Shown here piece after piece: positions 44,723 to 52,859 of a stretch of DNA of 64,000 nucleotides. The first letter of the stretch is position 1. Every line of letters starts with the position of its first letter. Origin of the DNA: Polynucleobacter brandtiae (GTDB lineage Bacteria > Pseudomonadota > Gammaproteobacteria > Burkholderiales > Burkholderiaceae); the NCBI RefSeq assembly GCF_002797575.1, contig NZ_PGTX01000003.1, positions 124,001 to 188,000 of the forward strand, given 5' to 3'. Both the position numbers and the translations under genes were made by a program. The notes beneath the pieces are model-generated. The model ran no database searches. It was given only the letters and a program-made list of their open reading frames with translations, and was not told the origin of the DNA.

Positions 44723-45915
44723 AGACTCACCTTCTGATGAACTTCTTTTTCTCTGGGCAATAGGGGGCGAAAAAGCTCTCGAATAAATGGTGTTGCTGGT
44801 AAAGAGCGCATAACCGATAGGTAATCCAAGGCTCTCGCCTCACCACTCAGAAAACGAATCACTATCAATGGGGAAACATTTTTAAAAAGCGATAAAAATA
44901 AGCTTGGCGCTTTGGCAGGGTCGGAGCGTAATACCTTCAAAAATAAAATATCCATCTTGCGAACAATCCAAGGATCAGATGGCTGATTAATTAATTCCCC
45001 TGACTGAACCAATGAAGCCGCACATAGTCGAGCCCATTGCTGAATTCTCTGAAAGGCATAACCCGTGCTAGCTCTAGCAGACCCTGCCATTACACCTACT
45101 TTGGCGTAACTAGCATCAGCAACTCTTGGTGGCACATCTAATCCCATAGGTAAGCATGCACTTTCGGATCTCAAAATAGTGAATGCTGTATCCCCTACAC
45201 GCTCTTTAACAGCACTCTCAAGGTAAGAAGCTAGGTCTGTTGCTGTTAGAGGGCTAGGAGCAAATACAGTAAATTCAACTAAAGCCCGAGTAGCTGACAT
45301 GGGTAAAAAGTAGATAAATGCAATGCGATCAGAGCCCGGCAAGAAATCCATTAGATCGGCTATGCTCGAATCAAAGATCGCATCGCTACATTCAATTTCA
45401 AAGCCATAAAACGATTGCCAAAGAATGCTGGTGGTATTGGGGTTGACGCTGTCTGGACGGGTATCGACCAAAAATGAACTCTGGAACACACCCTCACTAG
45501 TCTTGACCTCCCAATGATCTTGAAAATGATGAACGGCATCCTCAACAACAGCTCCTAACTCAACTTCAATTTGAGGGGAGGAATAGATCGTTTTTAATGC
45601 TGCTTGATAGAATTGATCAGAAGCAAGCATTTGATAGGGGCGATTCTTGCAAGGGAAAAAAATGCTTTCCAAATTGGAGCTGATTCTCAGCATGCTCCAT
45701 TGATGGGTTGCACCTGCATGAGCCTGAATTTGCTTACCCTTTTTAGCCTTTTCGGGAGGCTCCCAAAAGCACCAAGTACGATCATTTTTATATTCTTTGC
45801 GGGATTCTAAAAGCAATACTTTCAACTTCTTGCCTTTAGATAGCGCAAGCTCTCTGGCTAGGCTAAGGCCTGCACAGCCTCCTCCCAAAATAATCAGATC
45901 ATATTTTTCAGCCAT
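44719..45915 (-). CDS. crtY: Lycopene beta-cyclase CrtY
   Basis: CrtY closes both ends of lycopene to beta-ionone rings, giving beta-carotene. The 398-residue protein has an N-terminal dinucleotide-binding motif in YDLIILGGGCAGLSLAREL (G-G-G-x-A-G-L-S), RTWCFWEPP, a central cyclase region with LVEFTVFAPS, and GVMAGSARASTGYAFQRIQQWA, the conserved segment near the C-terminus. It lies 20 bp downstream of crtIB and overlaps blh by 4 bases. No crtZ, crtW or crtO is in the window, so beta-carotene appears to be the end product before cleavage. Confidence 0.94.
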   Translation of the reverse strand: MAEKYDLIILGGGCAGLSLARELALSKGKKLKVLLLESRKEYKNDRTWCFWEPPEKAKKGKQIQAHAGATHQWSMLRISSNLESIFFPCKNRPYQMLASDQFYQAALKTIYSSPQIEVELGAVVEDAVHHFQDHWEVKTSEGVFQSSFLVDTRPDSVNPNTTSILWQSFYGFEIECSDAIFDSSIADLMDFLPGSDRIAFIYFLPMSATRALVEFTVFAPSPLTATDLASYLESAVKERVGDTAFTILRSESACLPMGLDVPPRVADASYAKVGVMAGSARASTGYAFQRIQQWARLCAASLVQSGELINQPSDPWIVRKMDILFLKVLRSDPAKAPSLFLSLFKNVSPLIVIRFLSGEARALDYLSVMRSLPATPFIRELFRPLLPREKEVHQKVSL

Positions 45916-45935
45916 TAATCATAACTACTATATCG

Positions 45936-48371
45936 CTAAATAAAAAAATCTGAGAAAGGACGTTGTTTAGCGCTATTTAGATAACCCAGAGGACGCCAAA
46001 AACTTCGAGTGAATATGGCTTGAATAAATGCAGTAGTGGTCACCAATATTTTTTGAGGACCAGAGACCACTGCCCTTTGCTGCCAATAGTTAAATTTATT
46101 TTTCTTTAATTGAGTACCAATCGTTTGATAGACACGCGCTGCCACCAAAATACTACTACGAGCTCCTAAAGGCAAATAAGACAAACCATTGTGCCCGCTA
46201 GCATAGTACTGATCTGCCTTTTTCAACATTCTTGCAATGCCGTTAATAACAAGCACCTGTGTTTCCAAATCCGGATTCATCAACTGGGCCATACTCATTT
46301 CACCCACCATCGAGATAGGCAAGTAGCAGCGCCCTACTTTCGCATCATCGGCAACATCACGACAGATATTCGTAAGTTGCATTGCAATGCCTAAGTCAAC
46401 CGCATGTCGTAACGCTGCTGGATCATTTACATTAAGCACTTTGCACATCATCAGTCCAACCGTACCCGCAACTTGATAGCAATACTTTAATAGTGCTGCA
46501 TCATTTTCAATTTGCTTTAATCGAATGTCAGATTGAATACCCTTAATCAAATCTAAAACCACCACTAAATCAATATGACACTCCCGCATTAAATTAATCC
46601 CATCCTGAATTACTGGCTGCGTTGAGTGCCCCGCTGTAATTTCTGCTTCAGCCAGCTCAATAGCCTGCGCTGCCTTTTCAGCCGAATGCTCCTCATCTAC
46701 GAGATCGTCTAGATAGCGACAAAAGCTATACAAACGGGTAGCGTTCGATGCCTGCTGTGCGCTCATAAAAAAACGGGCCCAATAAAAACTTCTACCCTTT
46801 GTAGCCAAAGTATTTTCAGCCTCAGCTAATATGGCTTCTGAGGGCGACTGAACCACATGAGGCCTCAGTATTGAGGGCTCTTTAGAGCCAGCTCTTTTAA
46901 TAGGATTTACTGATGGGATCAAATTATCAATGACTTTTGCTGAGCAAAGCACTCCAGGCATACCAGCTCCAGGATGCGTTCCCGCTCCAACTAGATATAA
47001 GTTTTTGATACCTTCAGCTTTATTGTGAAAACGAAACCAAGCCGATTGTCTAAAAAGGGGCGCAATTGAGAAACCCGCACCAAACTGACTCAAGTAGTCA
47101 GTCTTAAAATCTTGGGGCGTCATGAAAAAATCACTCGTAATTGTTTCTGTAAGCCCTGGCAGGATCGTTCGATCCAAAGCGGCAACAATCCGAGATTGAA
47201 GTTTAGGACCTTCGACAGACCAGTCAATCTCTGCCTGTAAATTAGGGACGGGGCAAAGTACGTAAAAACTGTCGCATCCTTCTGGAGCAAAACTGGGATC
47301 TGTTGCTGTGGGACGATGCAAGTAAAGTGAAAAATCTTCTGTAAGTATTTTCTTATCAAAGATATCCTCGAGTAGTTCGCGATAGCGCTCGCCCATCCAA
47401 ATTGTATGATGAGCTACTTCAGGATACTGTCGGGTCGTGCCAAAATACAAGACAAAAAGACCCATTGAATACGATGCGGCTTTCAATTTTGAGCGGGTCA
47501 TGATTGCTTGTTTTTTCGGCTCAATCATCTTGCTGTATAAAAAAGCAGGATCTGCGTTAGAGACAATCACATCGGCATCGATTACCTGGCCACCTTCTAG
47601 CAATACCCCTTGAGCAACCCCATTCTCAATTAGGATCTGCTCAACCGTAGTACCAAGCTTAATAGCGATACCATGGCGTTGCATTAAATCTGACAATGCC
47701 TTAGTAATAGCGCCCGTACCACCCATAGCAAAGTAGACGCCGTATGAACGCTCTAAATAATGAATCAAGCCATAAATGCTAGTGGTATCAAAAGGATTAC
47801 CACCCACTAACAAAGGCTGAATGGAAAAAGCTTGCCTCAGCTTTGGATTTTGAAGATAACTGCACACCAAACCCCAAACTGTTTTGTAGCTACCTAAACC
47901 AATCAGCCTGGGAATCTGAGCCAGCATTGTCTTAAATTGATGAAATGGTTGCGCTGAAAGCTCAACAAAACCGACCTCAAAAATTCGTTTAGATTGCGCT
48001 AATAATTTTTTATAGCCCACACAGTCTGCAGGCTCAATACGGCGAATTTCGGCCAAGGTCTGCTCTAAGGTTCCGCCATAATCAAATGTAGTTTGATCTG
48101 CGAATACAAACCGATACCATGGCGTAAGTGGGACTAACTTGACATGATCTTCAAGCTTCTCATCAAACAGAGAAAAAAGTTCTTCGAATAGGAAGGGGGC
48201 GGTGATTACTGTTGGACCTGCATCATGGCGAAAGCCATTGCGGTTAAAAACCTGTGCACGACCACCTATATCAGCACACCGATCAATCAGGGTTACCTCA
48301 TAACCCTTGGCGCGTAGTCTCAATGCAGCAGCAATACCTCCAAATCCAGCACCCACTACGATTGCCTTCAT
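45936..48371 (-). CDS. Fused phytoene desaturase-phytoene synthase (CrtI-CrtB)
   Basis: The single 811-residue frame joins two enzymes. Residues 1 to about 490 are CrtI: the FAD-binding G7-A-G-F-G-G12 in AIVVGAGFGGIAAALRLRAKG (shortened), GGRAQVFNRNGFRHDAGPTV and the C-terminal LVGAGTHPGAGMPGVLCSAK. A linker of about 25 residues follows (NPIKRAGSKEPSILRP). Residues about 515-811 are CrtB: YSFCRYLDDLVDEE with Asp motif D555-D559 and QLTNICRDVADDAKVGRCYL with D672-D676. Both active-site sets look intact. It would make phytoene from GGPP and desaturate it to lycopene. It overlaps crtE by 4 bases. Separate crtI and crtB genes are the rule; the frame here has no stop or shift at the junction. Confidence 0.93.
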   Translation of the reverse strand: MKAIVVGAGFGGIAAALRLRAKGYEVTLIDRCADIGGRAQVFNRNGFRHDAGPTVITAPFLFEELFSLFDEKLEDHVKLVPLTPWYRFVFADQTTFDYGGTLEQTLAEIRRIEPADCVGYKKLLAQSKRIFEVGFVELSAQPFHQFKTMLAQIPRLIGLGSYKTVWGLVCSYLQNPKLRQAFSIQPLLVGGNPFDTTSIYGLIHYLERSYGVYFAMGGTGAITKALSDLMQRHGIAIKLGTTVEQILIENGVAQGVLLEGGQVIDADVIVSNADPAFLYSKMIEPKKQAIMTRSKLKAASYSMGLFVLYFGTTRQYPEVAHHTIWMGERYRELLEDIFDKKILTEDFSLYLHRPTATDPSFAPEGCDSFYVLCPVPNLQAEIDWSVEGPKLQSRIVAALDRTILPGLTETITSDFFMTPQDFKTDYLSQFGAGFSIAPLFRQSAWFRFHNKAEGIKNLYLVGAGTHPGAGMPGVLCSAKVIDNLIPSVNPIKRAGSKEPSILRPHVVQSPSEAILAEAENTLATKGRSFYWARFFMSAQQASNATRLYSFCRYLDDLVDEEHSAEKAAQAIELAEAEITAGHSTQPVIQDGINLMRECHIDLVVVLDLIKGIQSDIRLKQIENDAALLKYCYQVAGTVGLMMCKVLNVNDPAALRHAVDLGIAMQLTNICRDVADDAKVGRCYLPISMVGEMSMAQLMNPDLETQVLVINGIARMLKKADQYYASGHNGLSYLPLGARSSILVAARVYQTIGTQLKKNKFNYWQQRAVVSGPQKILVTTTAFIQAIFTRSFWRPLGYLNSAKQRPFSDFFI

Positions 48372-49306
48372 TGCCGTGCGATATCTGAGGAAATTGGTGT
48401 GGTAGCTTTCAGTTGGTGGGATAGCTTCTGGGCAAGCTCAGCAAGTAAGTAACCTGAATTCATCGGCAAATGATTGCAAGCATTGGTAGCCTGCTCTAGC
48501 TTAAGTAACCCTAAATCTAATGCTGCTTGATAGCTATTCATACCGCTTGGGTCTGACTGTAATACCAACAAAATATTAGCGTGGTGGATGCAGTCACCAC
48601 TAGAATCTTTTTCAAAATCTTCGATGTCATCATAAATCTGATAGGCCACAGCAAAGTCATCGGCAGCCTGTCTTGCCTGAGTTATCCATTCTTTTTTACC
48701 ACCAGCAATCAGGGCTAGCTCGATCGGCAAGCTCAGCAATGCCCCTGATTTACTGAAGGCAATATCTTCGTATGTCTTTAAATTGAGTGTTTTAGAGTCC
48801 AACAGGAGATCAGAGCATTGGCCTTTGATGGCATAAGACACTTTTGCATGCATTTGTTTCAGTAATTCAGGAATGAGGGCATAGCATTGCGTTTGGGCAA
48901 TTGCGGCATAAGCGGCGGATAACATGAGGTCGCCAGTACAGATGGCAACGTTACTACCGAATTGAGCCCAGACCGCTTTCGATCCACGTCTTATCAAATC
49001 CTCATCCTGAAGGTCATCATGGACTAATGAGGCGTTATGCAGCAACTCAACAGCTGCTGCTAAGGCAATGGCATTTGTTTCATTCACTCCTAAGCTTGCA
49101 CAAGCAGCAAGGGCAAGACGAGCACGAATGCGGTGACCGCCCAATTGAAGATGATACGCGGCAGCTTCATGCGCTAAGGAGGAAATAGTATTTTTAGATT
49201 GCTCTTGATCTTTAACTAAATCGAGCATCAGAGCGTCCACAGATGAAAGCCACAAGTCCGGATTAGGAGCTGTTTTTACCAGAAATTCATCTGCAAGCCT
49301 GTTCAT
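48368..49306 (-). CDS. crtE: Geranylgeranyl diphosphate synthase CrtE
   Basis: CrtE builds GGPP for carotenoid synthesis. The roughly 312-residue polyprenyl synthase has the first aspartate-rich motif in ASLVHDDLQDEDLIRRG, YHLQLGGHRIRARLALAAC ahead of it, and the second motif in AYQIYDDIEDFEKDSSG. The frame opens with a GTG at 49339, but the ATG at 49306 has an AGGG about 8 bases upstream and is preferred. It is first in the crt operon, preceded by phased 10-bp repeats and the rhodopsin terminator, so its own promoter is expected in 49307-49430. Confidence 0.92.
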   Translation of the reverse strand: MNRLADEFLVKTAPNPDLWLSSVDALMLDLVKDQEQSKNTISSLAHEAAAYHLQLGGHRIRARLALAACASLGVNETNAIALAAAVELLHNASLVHDDLQDEDLIRRGSKAVWAQFGSNVAICTGDLMLSAAYAAIAQTQCYALIPELLKQMHAKVSYAIKGQCSDLLLDSKTLNLKTYEDIAFSKSGALLSLPIELALIAGGKKEWITQARQAADDFAVAYQIYDDIEDFEKDSSGDCIHHANILLVLQSDPSGMNSYQAALDLGLLKLEQATNACNHLPMNSGYLLAELAQKLSHQLKATTPISSDIARQ

Positions 49307-49390
49307 GGGGATATCCCTAAATCTGTCTATGGTTACCACTAAATAATTAACTACTCTTATTTATCGCATTGATTTACTTTACTAATTTGT

Positions 49391-49420
49391 TACTAGTCAC
49401 TACTAATCACTACTAATCAC
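49391..49420 (-). repeat. Three tandem 10-bp repeats upstream of crtE
   Basis: The plus strand reads TACTAGTCAC, TACTAATCAC, TACTAATCAC in immediate succession, followed by TACC. The unit is exactly one helical turn and lies 85-114 bp before the crtE ATG, past the rhodopsin terminator. Such phasing would put three copies of a half-site on the same face of DNA. A regulatory site is an inference; simple slippage is the alternative. Confidence 0.8.
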
Positions 49421-49430
49421 TACCAAATGA

Positions 49431-49462
49431 AAAGACTAATGGGAATGCTCCCACTAGTCTTT
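49431..49462 (-). terminator. Terminator after the rhodopsin gene
   Basis: A 14-bp stem with one mismatch (AAAGACTAATGGGA/TCCCACTAGTCTTT) and a 4-base loop lies 11 bp past the rhodopsin stop, followed on the minus strand by TTTT at the stem foot. It should separate most rhodopsin transcription from crtE. Confidence 0.82.
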
Positions 49463-49473
49463 AATCAAAACAA

Positions 49474-50268
49474 TTACTTACCTGATCTTTCAGTTTCAGC
49501 TACAGCAACACTCCAAATAATCAAACCAAATGCGATCTTATTGAGAACGTCCGCAGCGTTATAAATGATATTTAACGCATTAGCACTACTCTCTGGACCG
49601 GCACCAGTAAGGTATCCGAAGAAGTATCCGATCGGATAGATTGCCCAACCAAAGGTCACGATCAAACGCATTGTGTTGAAAGCAGATTGAACTGATGGAG
49701 GCGCAGAAGCTGCATTGATTTTGCTAGCTTCACCAGCAAAGATTTCATACAGAATATAGAACCAACCGATCATACCGACAATAAATGCTGGCCATACAGC
49801 AACGTAACCGGCTTCACCTACATATCCACCAATCAACATGACCAAAGTACCAATCATCAAGCGCCAGAAAACGCCTGTTGGAACTTTTGCAATTGCTGAC
49901 AAAATCAGATAGAACTCGATCATTAGCAAAGGTACTGTAATTAACCAGTCGATGTAACGAAATACGGTTGGTGTAGAACCCGTTGCGACCCAAACATCAC
50001 GCATGTAGAAATAGTGAACAGCAGCTACTAATGTCACTAAGCCTGATACGGTTAATGAGGTTTTCCATTTTGGAGAAACACGATCACGCTCTAAAAAGAA
50101 AAACGCAGTAGATGCAACCAACGCCATAGAAATGATCCAAAACGAAATGCCGACAAAGTCTTCTTGCTTTAGCGTATCCGCTGCCGCAAAGGCTTGTGTC
50201 GTCAGTAAAGCTAAGCCACTAAAGAGCAGCGCGCTACTAAACAACTTTTTAAAATGAGACAGCATCAT
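49474..50268 (-). CDS. Proteorhodopsin, green-type proton pump
   Basis: This is a seven-helix light-driven proton pump in the inner membrane. The 264-residue protein has a signal-like N-terminus (ALLFSGLALLTTQAFA). Helix C reads RYIDWLITVPLLMIEFYLIL with D107 (counter-ion/acceptor), T111 and E118 (donor), the DTE pattern of proton-pumping proteorhodopsins. L115 sits at the spectral tuning position, predicting green absorption. H85 in helix B and retinal lysine K244 in NAADVLNKIAFGL are present. Aligning helix E with remembered relatives puts F162 where antenna-carrying xanthorhodopsins have Gly, arguing against a carotenoid antenna. GGGAG lies 4 bases before the first and 7 before the second ATG, so the start may be 50265. 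Confidence 0.96.
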   Translation of the reverse strand: MMLSHFKKLFSSALLFSGLALLTTQAFAAADTLKQEDFVGISFWIISMALVASTAFFFLERDRVSPKWKTSLTVSGLVTLVAAVHYFYMRDVWVATGSTPTVFRYIDWLITVPLLMIEFYLILSAIAKVPTGVFWRLMIGTLVMLIGGYVGEAGYVAVWPAFIVGMIGWFYILYEIFAGEASKINAASAPPSVQSAFNTMRLIVTFGWAIYPIGYFFGYLTGAGPESSANALNIIYNAADVLNKIAFGLIIWSVAVAETERSGK

Positions 50269-50523
50269 GAATCTCCCGATGTTTATAAAGACTTTTATTA
50301 CGAAATATGACTTTTAAAAATTAAGCTTTAAGTGAAGTCATTCTCATATCCTACAACTAAATATAAATTCACGTCAGTTAGTGGTTACCCTCGTGGTTTT
50401 TCAACCTCCTTTGTATGGGGGTTTTTACCAATACTCTCTACTATCGTTGCGTAATGTCTTCGTCATACTTATGTCATATTTAGTGACCTGTGCTTCCTGA
50501 CGCTGTTAAAAATAAAGATATCC

Positions 50524-51135
50524 ATGAAACTTCTCTCCATCTCTACTGGAACGGTTGCTCCGCTATTTGGGAACCATCACCCGAATTACCCATCCGTAGC
50601 GTCGGCGATTAATAAACGCAGTATCAGCAACACTCAAAACCCAACCTCAATAAAAATTCACTCTTTAGGTGTCACCGGGGATGAACAGGCAGATTTATCT
50701 GTTCATGGCGGTATGGAAAAAGCAATTTATGTCTATCCAATTGAGCATTACGCTTTTTGGAACAAGCTGCTTAGTCAAGAGAGAAAAGTAGCAGTCGATC
50801 TTCCTTTGGGCGCATTTGGTGAAAACTTTACTTTTGAAGGTTTACTAGAAACCATGATCTATGTTGGAGATCAACTGGTCATAGGTGATCTAGAATTTAC
50901 TGTCACCAAACTGAGAGAGCCCTGCTTTAAGTTCAACGCCAAAATGGGCTATAAGGGTGCTGCTAAAGCGATGCTTCAGTCAGGGTTTAGTGGGTGGTAT
51001 TTGCGCGTGAATCGTCCGGGCTTCGTTACTGCAGGTGCATCTATTCAATTGATACCTGGACAAAGAGTGACTTCCATCGCAGATCAGAGTCAGGCCCTTT
51101 TACAGCGTCGCAATCAACGCGATTTATGGGAATAA
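50524..51135 (+). CDS. MOSC-domain protein (YiiM-like)
   Basis: The 203-residue protein is a MOSC-domain protein of the YiiM type, implicated in molybdenum-enzyme systems that reduce N-hydroxylated compounds. Landmarks are GVTGDEQADLSVHGGMEKAIYVYP (shortened: DEQADLSVHGG), GAFGENFTFEGL, VGDQLVIGDLEFTVTKLREPCFKFN with the conserved Cys (shortened: REPCFKFN) and GWYLRVNRPG. It is divergent from rhodopsin across 255 bp; I see no gene in that gap, only A/T-rich sequence with no promoter I can place confidently. A terminator follows the stop. Confidence 0.88.
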   Translation: MKLLSISTGTVAPLFGNHHPNYPSVASAINKRSISNTQNPTSIKIHSLGVTGDEQADLSVHGGMEKAIYVYPIEHYAFWNKLLSQERKVAVDLPLGAFGENFTFEGLLETMIYVGDQLVIGDLEFTVTKLREPCFKFNAKMGYKGAAKAMLQSGFSGWYLRVNRPGFVTAGASIQLIPGQRVTSIADQSQALLQRRNQRDLWE

Positions 51136-51136
51136 A

Positions 51137-51165
51137 AAACCCGACCACATCGTGATCGGGTTTTT
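51137..51165. terminator. Bidirectional terminator after the MOSC gene
   Basis: A 12-bp stem with one mismatch (AAACCCGACCAC/GTGATCGGGTTT, 3-base loop) ends in TTTTT on the plus strand and is preceded by an A-run, so it also serves the convergent MFS gene. Confidence 0.85.
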
Positions 51166-51188
51166 CATGTAATACCGACTAGAGTAAC

Positions 51189-52859
51189 TTAGTCGTTTGC
51201 GTAAATATCTACGTCTTTTGTTTCTTTAATAAACAGTACACCGATTACCAATGTCACTGCAGCAATGATGATTGGGTACCAGAGACCGTAATAAATGTTA
51301 CCGTTTTGCGCCACTAAGGCAAAGGCGATCGTTGGCATTAGGCCGCCGAACCAACCGTTACCGATATGGTAAGGCAAGGACATCGAGGTATAGCGAATAC
51401 GGGTTGGGAACATCTCAACCAACATCGCTGCAATTGGACCATAAACCATGGTTACCAACAGCACCAAGATCACCAAGATACCCAAAATAGCTGCGTAATT
51501 GATAGCTGCTGGATCCGCTTTCACTGGATAGCCTGCTGCATTTAATGCATCACGAATTGCTTTCTTAAACTCGGCATCTTTTGCTTTCGCATCAGCTGGA
51601 GCCATACCCTTAGCAGAGTAACCCTGAATCTCTGTATCACCGATCTTCACAACCGCTGTGCCACCTGCAGGACCAGCAATGGTTGTGTAACTAGCAGAGT
51701 TCGAAGCCATCACCTGTTTTGCAATATCGCAAGAACTAGTGAATTTCGCTGTACCAGTTGGATTGAATTGGAATGTGCACTCGTTCACATCAGCAGTAAT
51801 ACTTGCTGGTGAAGTTGCCATTGCCTTTTCTAACGCTGGGTTAGCAAAGTGGGTTAAGCCATTAAACAAAGAAACTGGTGTGTTTGGGATGTACAGAATA
51901 ATGGCTAATAAGAGGCCACTCATAATGATGACCTTACGGCCAATCTTATCTGACAAAGTACCAAAAATTACGAAGAATGGAGTACCAATTACCAATGAAG
52001 CAGCAATCAATAAGTTTGCTGTCTTTGGATCCACCTTTAATACTTGGGTAAGGTAGAACAAAGCGTAGAACTGACCTGTGTACCAAACCACTGCTTGACC
52101 TGCAACCAGACCAAACAATGCCAAGATAACAATCTTCAAGTTCTTCCATTGACCAAATGACTCTGTCAAAGGTGCTTTAGAGAGCTTGCCTTCTTCTTTC
52201 ATCTTTTTGAAAGCTGGAGATTCGTTCATCGACATACGAATGAATACGGATACCGCTAACAAAACTACTGAGAGAAGAAACGGAACGCGCCAGCCCCAAA
52301 CATCAAAGTCTGGACCTGTCAATTCACGGGTGAACAAAATCACCAGTAATGACAAGAACAAGCCTAATGTCGCTGTCGTCTGAATCCAAGCAGTGTATGC
52401 GCCACGCTTGCCATTAGGAGCATGCTCAGCAACGTAAGTTGCCGCACCGCCATACTCACCACCCAAGGCTAAACCTTGCAACATACGCAATGCAATCAGA
52501 ATTACTGGAGCAGCAACGCCGATAGTCGCATAGTTTGGTAGCAGACCTACGATGAACGTAGCACCGCCCATGAGAAGAATAGTCACCAAGAAGGTGTACT
52601 TACGTCCAATCAAATCGCCTAAACGACCGAATACCAATGCGCCAAATGGGCGAACGATAAAACCGGCAGCAAAAGCTAACAGCGCGAAAATGAAAGCAGA
52701 ACCAGCATCTAAGCCAGAGAAAAACTGCTTGGCCATAATCGCAGCCAATGAACCGTAAAGATAAAAGTCGTACCACTCAAAAACCGTACCTAAAGAGGAT
52801 GCAAAAATAACTTTGCGCTCTTCAGCGGTCATTGGGGCTGCTTTAGTTGATGTTGACAT
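51189..52859 (-). CDS. MFS transporter of the metabolite:H+ symporter (MHS) family with a large internal loop domain
   Basis: The 556-residue inner-membrane protein is an MHS/ProP-like symporter: SLGTVFEWYDFYLYGSLAA is the family's first-helix signature, GRLGDLIGRKYTF the cytoplasmic loop motif, and LQGLALGGEYGGAATYVAEH the helix-4/5 region. It has 12 predicted helices. Residues about 325-448, between two late helices, form a hydrophilic domain with two cysteines (ADVNECTFQF, KFTSSCDIAK). Loops of this kind recur in Burkholderiales members as I recall, but have no assigned role. The substrate is unknown. It is divergent from the OFA transporter. Confidence 0.88.
   Translation of the reverse strand: MSTSTKAAPMTAEERKVIFASSLGTVFEWYDFYLYGSLAAIMAKQFFSGLDAGSAFIFALLAFAAGFIVRPFGALVFGRLGDLIGRKYTFLVTILLMGGATFIVGLLPNYATIGVAAPVILIALRMLQGLALGGEYGGAATYVAEHAPNGKRGAYTAWIQTTATLGLFLSLLVILFTRELTGPDFDVWGWRVPFLLSVVLLAVSVFIRMSMNESPAFKKMKEEGKLSKAPLTESFGQWKNLKIVILALFGLVAGQAVVWYTGQFYALFYLTQVLKVDPKTANLLIAASLVIGTPFFVIFGTLSDKIGRKVIIMSGLLLAIILYIPNTPVSLFNGLTHFANPALEKAMATSPASITADVNECTFQFNPTGTAKFTSSCDIAKQVMASNSASYTTIAGPAGGTAVVKIGDTEIQGYSAKGMAPADAKAKDAEFKKAIRDALNAAGYPVKADPAAINYAAILGILVILVLLVTMVYGPIAAMLVEMFPTRIRYTSMSLPYHIGNGWFGGLMPTIAFALVAQNGNIYYGLWYPIIIAAVTLVIGVLFIKETKDVDIYAND

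Noticed and set aside
46840..46930. The CrtI-CrtB junction as a sequencing error merging two genes
   Set aside because: The frame is continuous with an ordinary linker, there is no ribosome site or start codon with a good context at the CrtB beginning, and codon use does not change. Reads were not available, so this remains a check rather than proof.
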